A stretch of DNA of 64,000 bases from contig JAQTIF010000001.1 of NCBI GenBank assembly GCA_029433525.1, forward strand, positions 1,426,001 to 1,490,000, written 5' to 3'. This DNA is from Enterobacteriaceae bacterium ESL0689. GTDB taxonomy: Bacteria > Pseudomonadota > Gammaproteobacteria > Enterobacterales > Enterobacteriaceae. This document shows, one piece after another, positions 38,794 to 46,350 of this stretch. The position numbers and the translations under genes were made by a program. Numbering within the stretch: position 1 is the first letter of the stretch; the number at the start of each line of letters is the position of its first letter. The notes under the pieces are model-generated. The model searched no databases. It was not told where the DNA came from and was given only the letters and a program-made list of their open reading frames with translations.

Positions 38794-39163
38794 CTTAAGG
38801 CGCCAAAAAGCGCCTTCGCGTGTTGATAAAACAAGAGCATTGCTGCAGGCGTGGCAGGTTTGCGCTGTGTCTTCGATATCATTATCTCCAGGAACGGGTA
38901 TGCTGCCTTTACTATGATGACCATTCCGACACCATTATGCCGCGCCCGGCACAAACGCCCGACAAAATAAGCTCACCCCCCAACGATTATTCTGTTAATT
39001 GTGATTAGACGTGAGATAAATATACAGGGTTCAGTGAGATAATTGTGGGAAGAACTGGGTCGACATGGGAATAAACTGGATGGAATGTGCAATAACTTTA
39101 CAGTATGTGAAAATCAAACTGACCCGAAAAAAACAGAACTCGTGCCAGTCTGATTGGTAAGTT
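38794..39163. other. Junction region between recR and the relict prophage
   Basis: About 370 bases without a gene. A short GGCGC/GCGCC hairpin (about 38799-38815) follows recR without a T tract. No htpG fragment, tRNA or attachment-site repeat could be recognised. The left border of the prophage must lie here. Confidence 0.5.
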
Positions 39164-39551
39164 TTACTTCTTTTCTTCCGTGGTATCAGAGTCACCATCA
39201 AACAACTTGCCCTGCATACGATCCAGTTCTTCTTTTCTGACCCGTTTTACCACACTGTAGATCCACTGCAGAGAAACGCCAAACTGGCGGGCCAGTTCAT
39301 GTTGATTGCGTCCGTTAAATTTCTGGAAAATATCCCGATCACGCTGGCTGATTTTCCAGACCATCCCCATTGGAAAAATAGACGTTTTGCCCACCCCATA
39401 CCTGCATCATGCGGTTAGCGACAGCCTGACCAATCTGGTCAGCAAAGGCGGGATCAATATCAATAATCTCACGGACAGTATCGGATGTATGCTGTGCCAG
39501 TTCAACCAGCAACTCCGGTCCTTTACTACGAAACTGATTCAGATCACTCAT
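39164..39551 (-). pseudogene. mor: Mor/C family late transcription activator of a Mu-like phage, frameshifted
   Basis: The first frame (from 39551) reads MSDLNQFRSKGPELLVELAQ up to WGGQNVYF. The second frame reads FPMGMVWKISQRDRDIFQKF, then the Mor helix-turn-helix NQHELARQFGVSLQWIYSVV. The two meet at five A on the plus strand (39374-39378), where one extra base breaks the gene. Mor activates middle and late genes in Mu-like phages. The stop of gemA overlaps its start by 8 bases, an intact phage operon junction. It was probably inactivated after integration. Confidence 0.82.
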
Positions 39552-39972
39552 TTTTTACTCCTGCTCTGCGCTGCCACTTCTTCAGTTTCTCGATAATACT
39601 GCTGGCCTGTTCAGTGCTAAGCCAGTGTAACGCACTGATGCCTGTTTCTCGTTGAATCCATCGCGCCAGCGCCTGTTCTGAACTGTCACGAACGATGCCA
39701 GCAGAAGCCATTTCAAGCCATAGCGCACGGATTTTCTTTGACTGCGGATGGCTATCCAGCGGTAAGCCGGACCTGGCTTTTCCGGCAGGCTTAACGCGAA
39801 AGCCTTTCTTTTTCATGGATTCCAGCACGCGGTTTAGCTGTGGGGTATCCATCCCTTTGGTTGAGGCTATGCCGGTCAGTCCCTGTAGCATCTGGCGATA
39901 AGTGTCCTCATCCATCTGGAGGTCGCTGCGGGCAATATGAATGAGTTGAATAAGACGCTGCTTAGTCATCAT
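39544..39972 (-). CDS. gemA: GemA-like regulatory protein of a Mu-like phage
   Basis: The 142-residue product matches the GemA/gp16 (DUF1018) family: QRLIQLIHIARSDLQMDEDT, YRQMLQGLTGIASTKGMDTP and the C-terminal LKKWQRRAGVKN. GemA modulates host gene expression early in Mu infection. The start at 39972 is one of two adjacent ATG codons, with a GGAG ribosome binding site. It lies between two small membrane or unknown ORFs and mor, the usual Mu-like order. Confidence 0.85.
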   Translation of the reverse strand: MMTKQRLIQLIHIARSDLQMDEDTYRQMLQGLTGIASTKGMDTPQLNRVLESMKKKGFRVKPAGKARSGLPLDSHPQSKKIRALWLEMASAGIVRDSSEQALARWIQRETGISALHWLSTEQASSIIEKLKKWQRRAGVKNE

Positions 39973-40177
39973 CGCCACTCCTTTTACCTGCGCCACCGAT
40001 ATAGTCGACATATAAAGGAAGCGCGACAGGCCAGTACAGGAACATAACGGTCCAACTGATCCGGTGTCCGGCACCGCTGCAACGTGAGTAAAACCCTGAA
40101 CGGCGGTGCAGTTCAGCAGTACACCAACCTACGAGGCCATACCAGAACAAGGCACATACAATAGATTCAGCGATCAT
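39962..40177 (-). CDS. Small phage membrane protein of unknown function
   Basis: A 71-residue protein starting MIAESIVCALFWYGLVGWCT with a GGAGGAATTC ribosome binding site. It has two hydrophobic segments (about 4-18 and 41-57) and an acidic end. It overlaps gemA by 11 bases and the upstream ORF by 11 bases, so it belongs to the phage early operon. No family is recognised. Confidence 0.65.
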   Translation of the reverse strand: MIAESIVCALFWYGLVGWCTAELHRRSGFYSRCSGAGHRISWTVMFLYWPVALPLYVDYIGGAGKRSGDDD

Positions 40178-40394
40178 GATGAATTCCTCCCCAGTTAATA
40201 TGAATATTGCGGGCCGCAAGAACTGGGTCGTTATTCCACCAGGAACCTGACATGTAGTTTTTTACCTGTTCACGTCCGGCAATAACTCCAATTTGAATAC
40301 CCGGTCTGACATTCTTAAAAAAGGCACGGGCAAAAAGATATTTGGCAGATGTACGGCAATGGCTCGGTGCTTTCTTCTTGCGTAACATCATCAT
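40167..40394 (-). CDS. Small basic phage protein of unknown function
   Basis: A 75-residue basic protein (MMMLRKKKAPSHCRTSAKYL). It starts at a run of three ATG codons overlapping the end of the truncated transposase frame, and its 3' end overlaps the next ORF. Position and overlaps support real phage coding. No family is recognised. Confidence 0.5.
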   Translation of the reverse strand: MMMLRKKKAPSHCRTSAKYLFARAFFKNVRPGIQIGVIAGREQVKNYMSGSWWNNDPVLAARNIHINWGGIHHDR

Positions 40395-41056
40395 TATTTA
40401 GTCTCCCATTGCGGCTGTTCTTGACCATCTTCTTGTTCGGTGATTGCCTCAATTGGGTATTTAATGAATGTGCTTTTATCTTTATAACTTAACTCAACCT
40501 GACCTCCAATTTTGAATTCACTGTTTAACACCCGTTTATGGCCGTTGCTCAGGTAGTAAAGCGTACAAAGTGAGGCATCAATCTCCCAGACGTGGTTGGG
40601 GTGCAGGCTGGCCATCTCGGAAGACGGTGCTGGCGCGTCCAGCTGTTCCGGGTGCAGGCCATAATTACGCAGGGCACGGCTGATGGTGTCCTCGGACAGC
40701 GGGAAAAACTCGCCTGTGGCCTCGTCCGTTCTGCCTGCGGTGATAAAGCCGTTTGACCGCAGGGTCTCCACCGCATCTGCGATGGAATACAGGCGTTTGC
40801 CGTTCTTACGGGTGGCCTCGCGCAGCGTGGCAGATATCAGCGCGGCTTCGTCGCGGCTCAGGGCGCTGCGCCCGGCATCGGCGCGTTTTTTACGTTTATC
40901 AGTCACTGATACCTCCTTTAGCTTGCGCAGCAGGGTGGCGCGGGACATGCCCAGTTCAGCGCAGGCGGCGTCGTATATCGCACCGCGCTTACCATGCCCC
41001 GCGTCACGTGCCGCGCGGGCAACATAAACCAGTCGTTCAGTCAGGGCGGCACTCAT
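40394..41056 (-). pseudogene. Mu-type phage transposase, N-terminal part only
   Basis: The first ~165 residues resemble Mu/BcepMu-type phage transposases: N-terminal HTH modules (YDAACAELGMSRATLLRKLK; SALSRDEAALISATLREATR), then HPNHVWEIDASLCTLYYL, which contains the first catalytic Asp. The rest of the DDE core is missing. The frame continues into about 55 residues of unrelated sequence (SNGHKRVLNSEFKIGG...QPQWETK). An internal deletion has fused the transposase to the 3' end of another gene, leaving an enzyme that cannot be active. Confidence 0.72.
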
Positions 41057-41059
41057 CGG

Positions 41060-41470
41060 TTATGCCTCCTGCCCGTTAATCTGTGGCGTCGGGTCAGTCA
41101 GCCATGAAGGGGCGGCGTTACCTGTCGGCTCATCCGGCAGGTCAAATGTGGAGCGCAGGCTACGCGCGGTGCTTTCCAGCTGGCAGACCAGACCGGCCAT
41201 AAAGTCTCTGGGGGTATCAATCATGTTTTCAGCGCAGTATGCGTACAGGGTCTCAAAGGCACTGGACAGTCGAACCGCGATGGCAGATTCCGCCTCAACC
41301 GCTAACGCCGTCACTTCTGCCCGCATCTTCTTCACCTCTTCGTCAGGCTTAGGCGGCTGGATACGGGATTTCTTCTCCAGTTTTGTGGAAAGTGAGTCGA
41401 TTTTTTCGTTTTTGTCGGCCAGTACGCGCTGTTGTGCTGCGTTGGTTTCGCGGGCTTCGCGAACCCGCCA
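41060..41470 (-). CDS. Phage early-region protein fragment with coiled coil, function unknown
   Basis: The reverse strand encodes a coherent protein from about RVREARETNAAQQRVLADKN through a charged coiled coil to APSWLTDPTPQINGQEA at the stop. It ends four bases before the transposase start, so it belongs to the same operon. Its own N-terminus is missing: upstream the frame runs antisense to a tail-sheath fragment, so the end at about 41470 is approximate and probably a deletion junction. Confidence 0.45.
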   Translation of the reverse strand, partial: WRVREARETNAAQQRVLADKNEKIDSLSTKLEKKSRIQPPKPDEEVKKMRAEVTALAVEAESAIAVRLSSAFETLYAYCAENMIDTPRDFMAGLVCQLESTARSLRSTFDLPDEPTGNAAPSWLTDPTPQINGQEA

Positions 41471-41539
41471 GCACACCGGTTGTGCAGTCACCAAAGCGCA
41501 GGAACGTCGGCGACAGCGATGTGAAAACGGAGGACTCCC

Positions 41540-41913
41540 ATGGCAGCTAACTATCTGCATGGCGTCGAAACCATTGAGGTGGAAAACGGTGCCCGCCCGG
41601 TAAAAACGGTGAAGTCTGCCGTCATTGGCCTGATTGGTACTGCCCCGATGGGGGACGTCAATACGCTGGTGCAGTGCCTGTCTGAGAAAGATGCAGCGGC
41701 GTTTGGCAGCCAGCTCACCGGCTTTACCATTCCGCAGGCGCTGGATGCGATCTACGACCATGGGGCAGGCACCGTTCTGGTCATTAACGTGCTTGATCCG
41801 GCTGTGCATAAAACCACTGTAGCCGATGAAGATGTAACATTCGACAAGGCGACGGGCAAGGCACAGCTGGCTAATCCGGTGGTCGCGCATATTAACGATA
41901 TGCAGGTGAAATC
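41540..41913 (+). pseudogene. Phage contractile tail sheath protein, N-terminal fragment
   Basis: MAANYLHGVETIEVENGARP followed by VIGLIGTAPMGDVNTL is the typical N-terminus of P2- and BcepMu-type tail sheaths (normally about 390 residues). An AACGGAGGA ribosome binding site is intact. After about 120 residues the frame enters the start of a serine recombinase and stops. Everything downstream in the phage tail operon has been deleted. Confidence 0.75.
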
Positions 41914-42159
41914 ATGTTAGTCGGATATGCCCAGGTCTCAACCGATGACCAGAATCTTAATTTTCAGTAGGCTGCGCGAGCCAGAGAGCGAAAAGGAGGA
42001 CAACCTGAAGTGCTGAATAAAGCTAAACAAGCTCTGGCTGTTCAGCGGCATGATGAAAAAAATGCGGTTGCACAAATTTGTGAACTAATGAGAGTATCAA
42101 GGCCTGCTCTCTACAAATATATTGATGCAGTGAAAAATAGTTACTGCGGAGGCATCTGA
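41914..42159 (+). pseudogene. Serine DNA invertase/resolvase remnant with internal deletion
   Basis: The ATG at 41914 starts MLVGYAQVSTDDQNLNFQ, the catalytic N-terminus of Gin/Pin-type invertases including the active-site serine. An in-frame TAG follows. In the same frame the sequence resumes with AARARERKGGQPEVLNKAKQ and the HTH_7 DNA-binding domain (ICELMRVSRPALYKYI), ending at 42159. About 110 central residues are missing. Such invertases normally switch tail-fibre genes in Mu-like phages. Confidence 0.75.
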
Positions 42160-42202
42160 TATCTATTATAAATTAAGGGGGAATTAACTGAGAGGTTTTG
42201 TT

Positions 42203-42895
42203 ATGTACTATAGTGACGCAATTATCAGTAAAATGGCGAGTGATAAAATACTTGCCAGAAAACTAGAGAATGCTCTTTCCGGTGTTAAAGAGCAGCTTAT
42301 CGAACAGGCAGCCAGGATTCAGGATGGTGCCACAAGGATGGCTTATTATACTTCTTGCTTTACTGATAACTATCAGGATGTTTGCTCAAAATTAAAAAAT
42401 GAGGATGTGCGTTTTTTTGAAGCATTCTATCAACTGGTTAAAGACCGGAGAATGATTTCAGAATTCATTCAGATATACGTTGAGTTACTTTTAAAAAACA
42501 GAACCACGCAACAATTAGAGCACATTAAACGCTTATTGATGAAAATGAGTGTAAATATATCAACAAGTTCTTTAACTACTCAATCGTTTGCTCTGGGTGT
42601 TACTATGGCAATATGTCTTGGCTCTAATGTTAGTACTGGAATCGTCAGGAAGATTAGTAAAGTCTCAGGTCTTTCTATTGCTGCTATAGGCCTTTACGGC
42701 TACATACAGGAAGCGGCTGAGAGTGCTGAGCGGTTACAGATTATGTGCCCAGTTTATTACCAGGCATTATACATGCGGAAGTTAGAAATAATGTATTTCC
42801 TTGTTGAACCCATGTTCATGAAGGCCCATTCATTTATAACTAACCTATCATCAGATGATGATGTTGCTAATGCAATATTTCGTATGATCAGGTAA
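42203..42895 (+). CDS. Candidate pore-forming T6SS effector encoded with Hcp
   Basis: A 230-residue protein without signal peptide. The first ~110 residues are helical and charged. A glycine-rich hydrophobic stretch follows at about 128-170 (FALGVTMAICLGSN; GLSIAAIGLYGYIQEAAESA), then another hydrophobic segment near 185-205 (YMRKLEIMYFLVEPMF). It is followed at five bases by a 61-residue two-helix membrane protein and then by an Hcp homologue. This arrangement and size resemble Ssp6 of Serratia marcescens, an ion-selective pore-forming T6SS effector with a small membrane immunity protein. The assignment is inference; the AT-rich composition differs from the core genes. A GAGAGG ribosome binding site precedes the ATG. 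Confidence 0.55.
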   Translation: MYYSDAIISKMASDKILARKLENALSGVKEQLIEQAARIQDGATRMAYYTSCFTDNYQDVCSKLKNEDVRFFEAFYQLVKDRRMISEFIQIYVELLLKNRTTQQLEHIKRLLMKMSVNISTSSLTTQSFALGVTMAICLGSNVSTGIVRKISKVSGLSIAAIGLYGYIQEAAESAERLQIMCPVYYQALYMRKLEIMYFLVEPMFMKAHSFITNLSSDDDVANAIFRMIR

Positions 42896-42900
42896 GCAGC

Positions 42901-43086
42901 ATGATTAAATTTTTAAGTAAGTGGTTAAAAGAACAGTTATCTTTTTTTATTTGGACTTACATTCCAATAATACTAGCTGTAATCTTTGGTCTTTTCATGG
43001 TTCATTACTTCCCTGATATTGCAATGCAAGCGATAGGGGTGTTTTTTATTTTAATGTTAGTCGCTGTTTTTTATTTTTCTCGATGA
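42901..43086 (+). CDS. Small two-helix membrane protein, candidate immunity protein
   Basis: A 61-residue protein: a basic amphipathic start (MIKFLSKWLKEQ) and two TM helices (about 15-34 and 40-58) separated by HYFPDIA. It begins five bases after the upstream gene, so translation is coupled. Toxins that open pores in the inner membrane are usually neutralised by such small integral membrane proteins. No named family is recognised; the role is inferred from position and topology. Confidence 0.55.
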   Translation: MIKFLSKWLKEQLSFFIWTYIPIILAVIFGLFMVHYFPDIAMQAIGVFFILMLVAVFYFSR

Positions 43087-43104
43087 AATTAAAAGGATAT
43101 TAAA

Positions 43105-43584
43105 ATATCAACTCCAGCTCATATTTGGTTAACAGATGAAAATGGATCACCAGTTGTCGGTGGATGTTTAATGCCAACAAGACTTGGTTCAATTGAATTA
43201 AAATCGGTTACGCACAACGTATCTATCCCCGTAGATCCTAACAGTGGAAAGCTTACTGGTACAAGGGTACACACACCTATTGTTATGCAGAAAGAATTTG
43301 ATCAAACCACACCGATTCTTTTTCGCGCACTATGCGAAGGTCGAACATTTAAATCGGCAATAATCAAAATGTATCGAATTCTGGATGTTGGGCTTGAGAG
43401 CGAATATTTTAATATGCTTCTGGAAAACGTAAAAATCACAACCATTTCGCCGTATTTACACCCAAATGGAATGACAAGCACGCATATAGAAAATATTGAG
43501 TTACGCTATGAAGCTATTACCTGGAAGTATACGGAAGGTAATATCATCTATCGTGACTCATGGAATAATCGCTGTTGTGCCTGA
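43105..43584 (+). CDS. Hcp family T6SS tube protein with a non-standard (ATA) start codon
   Basis: Hcp forms the inner tube of the T6SS and can carry small effectors in its ring. The 159-codon frame from 43105 reads ISTPAHIWLTDENGSPVVGG and continues ELKSVTHNVSIPVDPNSGKL, THTPIVMQKEFDQTTPILF-like and NVKITTISPYLHP, matching the Hcp family over its full length. The expected ATG is ATA, eight bases after AAGG. Starting at the next ATG (43171) would remove 22 residues of the conserved N-terminus. The C-terminal NNRCCA is unusual. The gene is last in the cassette and 18 bases downstream of the candidate immunity gene. Confidence 0.8.
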   Translation: MSTPAHIWLTDENGSPVVGGCLMPTRLGSIELKSVTHNVSIPVDPNSGKLTGTRVHTPIVMQKEFDQTTPILFRALCEGRTFKSAIIKMYRILDVGLESEYFNMLLENVKITTISPYLHPNGMTSTHIENIELRYEAITWKYTEGNIIYRDSWNNRCCA

Positions 43585-43712
43585 CAACTAAGGGTATCAG
43601 AGGGGACAAATACCTCCTCTGACACTAACGAGAAGAGAATACATAATTAGTTAAAAAACGGACTTTGCGTGCGTTTTCGTTCGGTTAGGCTTCAGACCCC
43701 AATAATAAACAT

Positions 43713-43741
43713 CATGGCCCGGTCAGGAAAACCGGGCCATG
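43713..43741. repeat. 11-bp hairpin after hcp
   Basis: CATGGCCCGGT and ACCGGGCCATG form a perfect 11-bp stem with a CAGGAAA loop. There is no T tract. It lies between the convergent hcp and torZ genes and may end transcription from either side or protect a 3' end. Confidence 0.6.
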
Positions 43742-43783
43742 GTGTTGGCTGATACCCTTGTCCGGCATCAGACAAGGTATTTA

Positions 43784-43823
43784 CCACCGGTGAGGGGGAC
43801 ATAAAGAGATCCCCCGCAGGTGG
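43784..43823 (-). terminator. Compound hairpin downstream of torZ
   Basis: Outer arms CCACC/GGTGG and inner arms GGGGGA/TCCCCC form a two-level hairpin immediately beyond the torZ stop. It lacks a strong T run. It is the probable end of the ccm-torYZ minus-strand transcription. Confidence 0.5.
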
Positions 43824-43826
43824 CTA

Positions 43827-46337
43827 TTACGCGCCAGCAGGTACGCTATGGGCGGTGTTTTCCGGTACAGGACCGGTGTATTTTTCGATCTCGAGCTGTG
43901 ACATCTGCCCGCAGTTACCCTGCGCGAGGCTGGATGAACCGATGTCGAAAGTCAGGCAGTTAACATTACCATTCTTACACAGCGGTTTATCCTCAGCCGG
44001 ATTAGCCGGGTCGAACCAGGCACCTTCACTGATACGAACCACACCGCTACGCACGTTTTCAGTAACCACCGCGCCCACCAGGATCTGACCACGATCATTA
44101 AAGGCACGTACCAAGTCACCATCATTGATATTACGTGCTTTTGCATCCTGTGGGTGGATCCAGATCGCTTCACGGTCGGCAACTGCATACTTTTTACGTA
44201 ATGGCGTATTGTCGAGCTGTGAATGCAGACGGTTAATCGGGTGTCCGGTATTCAGTGATAAAGGATATTTTTCTGCTTCCGGGCCACGATACCATTCATG
44301 CGGCTCCATCCAGGTCGGAATCGCCTTACAGTCGGCATAACCCATTTTAGCGATCGTATCCGAGTAGATTTCAATCTTACCTGAAGGCGTACCTAATGGA
44401 TTGAGTAACGGGTTTTCACGGAAGTCGGCAAAACGTACCCACTGTTTGTTCGCTTCCGGGATCGGGAAGCGAATGTAGTTGTTTGACGACCAGAACATAT
44501 CAAAGGGCGGTAACGCTACTTTGGCGTTACGTGCCTGGAGTTTCATGTCATCATACATGCTCTTGAGCCACATGGTTTCGTCTTTACCTTCTGTAAAGGC
44601 ATCACGGAATCCCAGCTTTTCCGCGATACCGGCAAAGATATCAAAGTCATTTTTGGCTTCGTGTTGTGGCGGCACACACTGATGCAGCGGGAAGACATAC
44701 AGCCGGGAGTAGTCACCCCCCATATCCATGTCATTACGCTCATAAGTGGTGGTGGCGGGCAGCACGATATCCGCATGTTTAGCCGTTGCAGTCCAGTAAG
44801 GCTCGTTGACCACAATCACTTCAGGATGTTGCCAGGCTTTCACCAGGTTATTGGTGTCCTGATGCTGGTGGAAGGTATTACCGCCTGCAACATACACCAT
44901 CCGGACATCCGGATAAGTCACTTTGCGGCCATTAAAGTCGATGGTTTTGCCTGGATTAGCCAGGAAATCAGCGATACGAGCGACCGGAACAGGGGTTAAT
45001 TTACGGCCCGCTTCGGTGGTCGGGCTACCGGCAGAAATACCGCTAAGGATACCGCCACGTGCCGTCGGGCTACCACCGGAAGAGTAGTGATAACTAAAGC
45101 CAAAGCCACCGCCCGGCAGACCGATCTGACCCAGCATCGCGGCGATAGTGACCAGCAACCAGTGCTGTTGTTCACCGTGATGCTGGCGCTGAATCCCCCA
45201 GCCGCCAACGATCATCGTGCGGTTTTGTGCCATCTCGCGGGCCAGCTTTTTGATAGTTTCTGCATCGACACCGCAGATATCAGCGGCCCAGTGGGCATCT
45301 TTTACCACCCCATCCTCTTTACCGAGGATATAGTCGGCGAATTTATCAAAGCCGACAGTATAGTTTTTGATGAAGTCAGGGTTATGCAGCTTCTCTTCCA
45401 GCAAGGTATGTGCAATACCGATCATCATCGCGCTATCGGTATAAGGATGCGGGCTGATCCACTCCGCGCCCAGCTCACGAGCGCTATCGGTATGAACCGG
45501 ATCGATACAGATCATTCGGGTGCCTTTTTTCTTGAGGCTTTCAAAGCCAGTCAGGCTGACATGATCGGGAATATTCCAGCTATTTTTCAGGGTGATCATC
45601 GGGTTACATCCCCACAAGATCACCAGCTGACTGTTATCGATAACATTGGGCCACGCGGTTTGCTGCTCATAAACTTCAACCGAACCGACGACATGCGACA
45701 TAATGACTTGTGCTGCCCCGGTAGAGTAGTCACCGGCATAACCGAGGAAGCCGCCAGCCAGATTCATCAGGCGATGGAGGAGGGTACGGGAGTTGTGGAA
45801 CATGCCGACGCTTTTCCAGCCGTATGAACCAGCATAGATAGATTGTGGACCATGTTCTTTTTGCAGGCGGCTAATCTGTTCTGCCACCAGGCTAAAGGCT
45901 TTATCCCAGCTGACTCGTACCCATTCATCCCGGCCGCGTAATTCCGGGTGACTGTTGGCAACGCCCCCTTCCAGCCAGCTTTTACGTACCATGGGGTATT
46001 TAATACGATTGCTGGCATGAACCTGGTAAGGTGCCATTTCGATCAATTCATTGGGGAACGGGTCGTCTTTGACAGGCTGGGTGCTGACCATTTTGCCATT
46101 GTTGACGATAGCTTCAAAAGCACCCCAGTGGGCTCCTGTCAGGATGCCCTTTTGTGCCTGGCGTAACGCGGTAAATTGCGGTAATGCCTGGCTAATCGCT
46201 TGCGCGAGAGCTGATTTTGGCCACAGACCAGCGAGTAACGGAACAGTGGCCAGCGCACCTGCACCTAATAAAAAACGGCGGCGGGTGAGTGACATCGCTG
46301 GCTGTTGATCAGTGACGATCAGGTTATTATTTTTCAT
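43827..46337 (-). CDS. torZ: Periplasmic trimethylamine-N-oxide / biotin-sulfoxide type reductase (TorZ/TorA family)
   Basis: This 836-residue molybdoenzyme of the DMSO-reductase family reduces N- and S-oxides as terminal electron acceptors. A Tat signal peptide is present (LTRRRFLLGAGALA, cleavage after ALAQA), so it is exported folded with its bis-MGD cofactor. The Mo-coordinating Ser lies in GDYSTGAAQV. ERNDMDMGGDYSRLY, LGTPSGKIEIYS and HRLHSQL-type NRLHSQLDNT are cofactor-binding signatures. GSYGWKSVG is closer to TorZ than to TorA, and the partner is TorY-like; torA cannot be fully excluded. It starts 13 bases after the torY stop, in an operon with it. Confidence 0.85.
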   Translation of the reverse strand: MKNNNLIVTDQQPAMSLTRRRFLLGAGALATVPLLAGLWPKSALAQAISQALPQFTALRQAQKGILTGAHWGAFEAIVNNGKMVSTQPVKDDPFPNELIEMAPYQVHASNRIKYPMVRKSWLEGGVANSHPELRGRDEWVRVSWDKAFSLVAEQISRLQKEHGPQSIYAGSYGWKSVGMFHNSRTLLHRLMNLAGGFLGYAGDYSTGAAQVIMSHVVGSVEVYEQQTAWPNVIDNSQLVILWGCNPMITLKNSWNIPDHVSLTGFESLKKKGTRMICIDPVHTDSARELGAEWISPHPYTDSAMMIGIAHTLLEEKLHNPDFIKNYTVGFDKFADYILGKEDGVVKDAHWAADICGVDAETIKKLAREMAQNRTMIVGGWGIQRQHHGEQQHWLLVTIAAMLGQIGLPGGGFGFSYHYSSGGSPTARGGILSGISAGSPTTEAGRKLTPVPVARIADFLANPGKTIDFNGRKVTYPDVRMVYVAGGNTFHQHQDTNNLVKAWQHPEVIVVNEPYWTATAKHADIVLPATTTYERNDMDMGGDYSRLYVFPLHQCVPPQHEAKNDFDIFAGIAEKLGFRDAFTEGKDETMWLKSMYDDMKLQARNAKVALPPFDMFWSSNNYIRFPIPEANKQWVRFADFRENPLLNPLGTPSGKIEIYSDTIAKMGYADCKAIPTWMEPHEWYRGPEAEKYPLSLNTGHPINRLHSQLDNTPLRKKYAVADREAIWIHPQDAKARNINDGDLVRAFNDRGQILVGAVVTENVRSGVVRISEGAWFDPANPAEDKPLCKNGNVNCLTFDIGSSSLAQGNCGQMSQLEIEKYTGPVPENTAHSVPAGA

Positions 46338-46350
46338 TATGATTCCTTAA

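Noticed and set aside
38799-38815. GGCGC/GCGCC hairpin after recR as a terminator
   Set aside because: The stem is only five base pairs and no T tract follows.
41540-41890. Minus-strand extension of the frame ending at 41060
   Set aside because: This part is antisense to the recognisable tail-sheath N-terminus, so only about 41060-41470 is accepted as phage coding on the minus strand.
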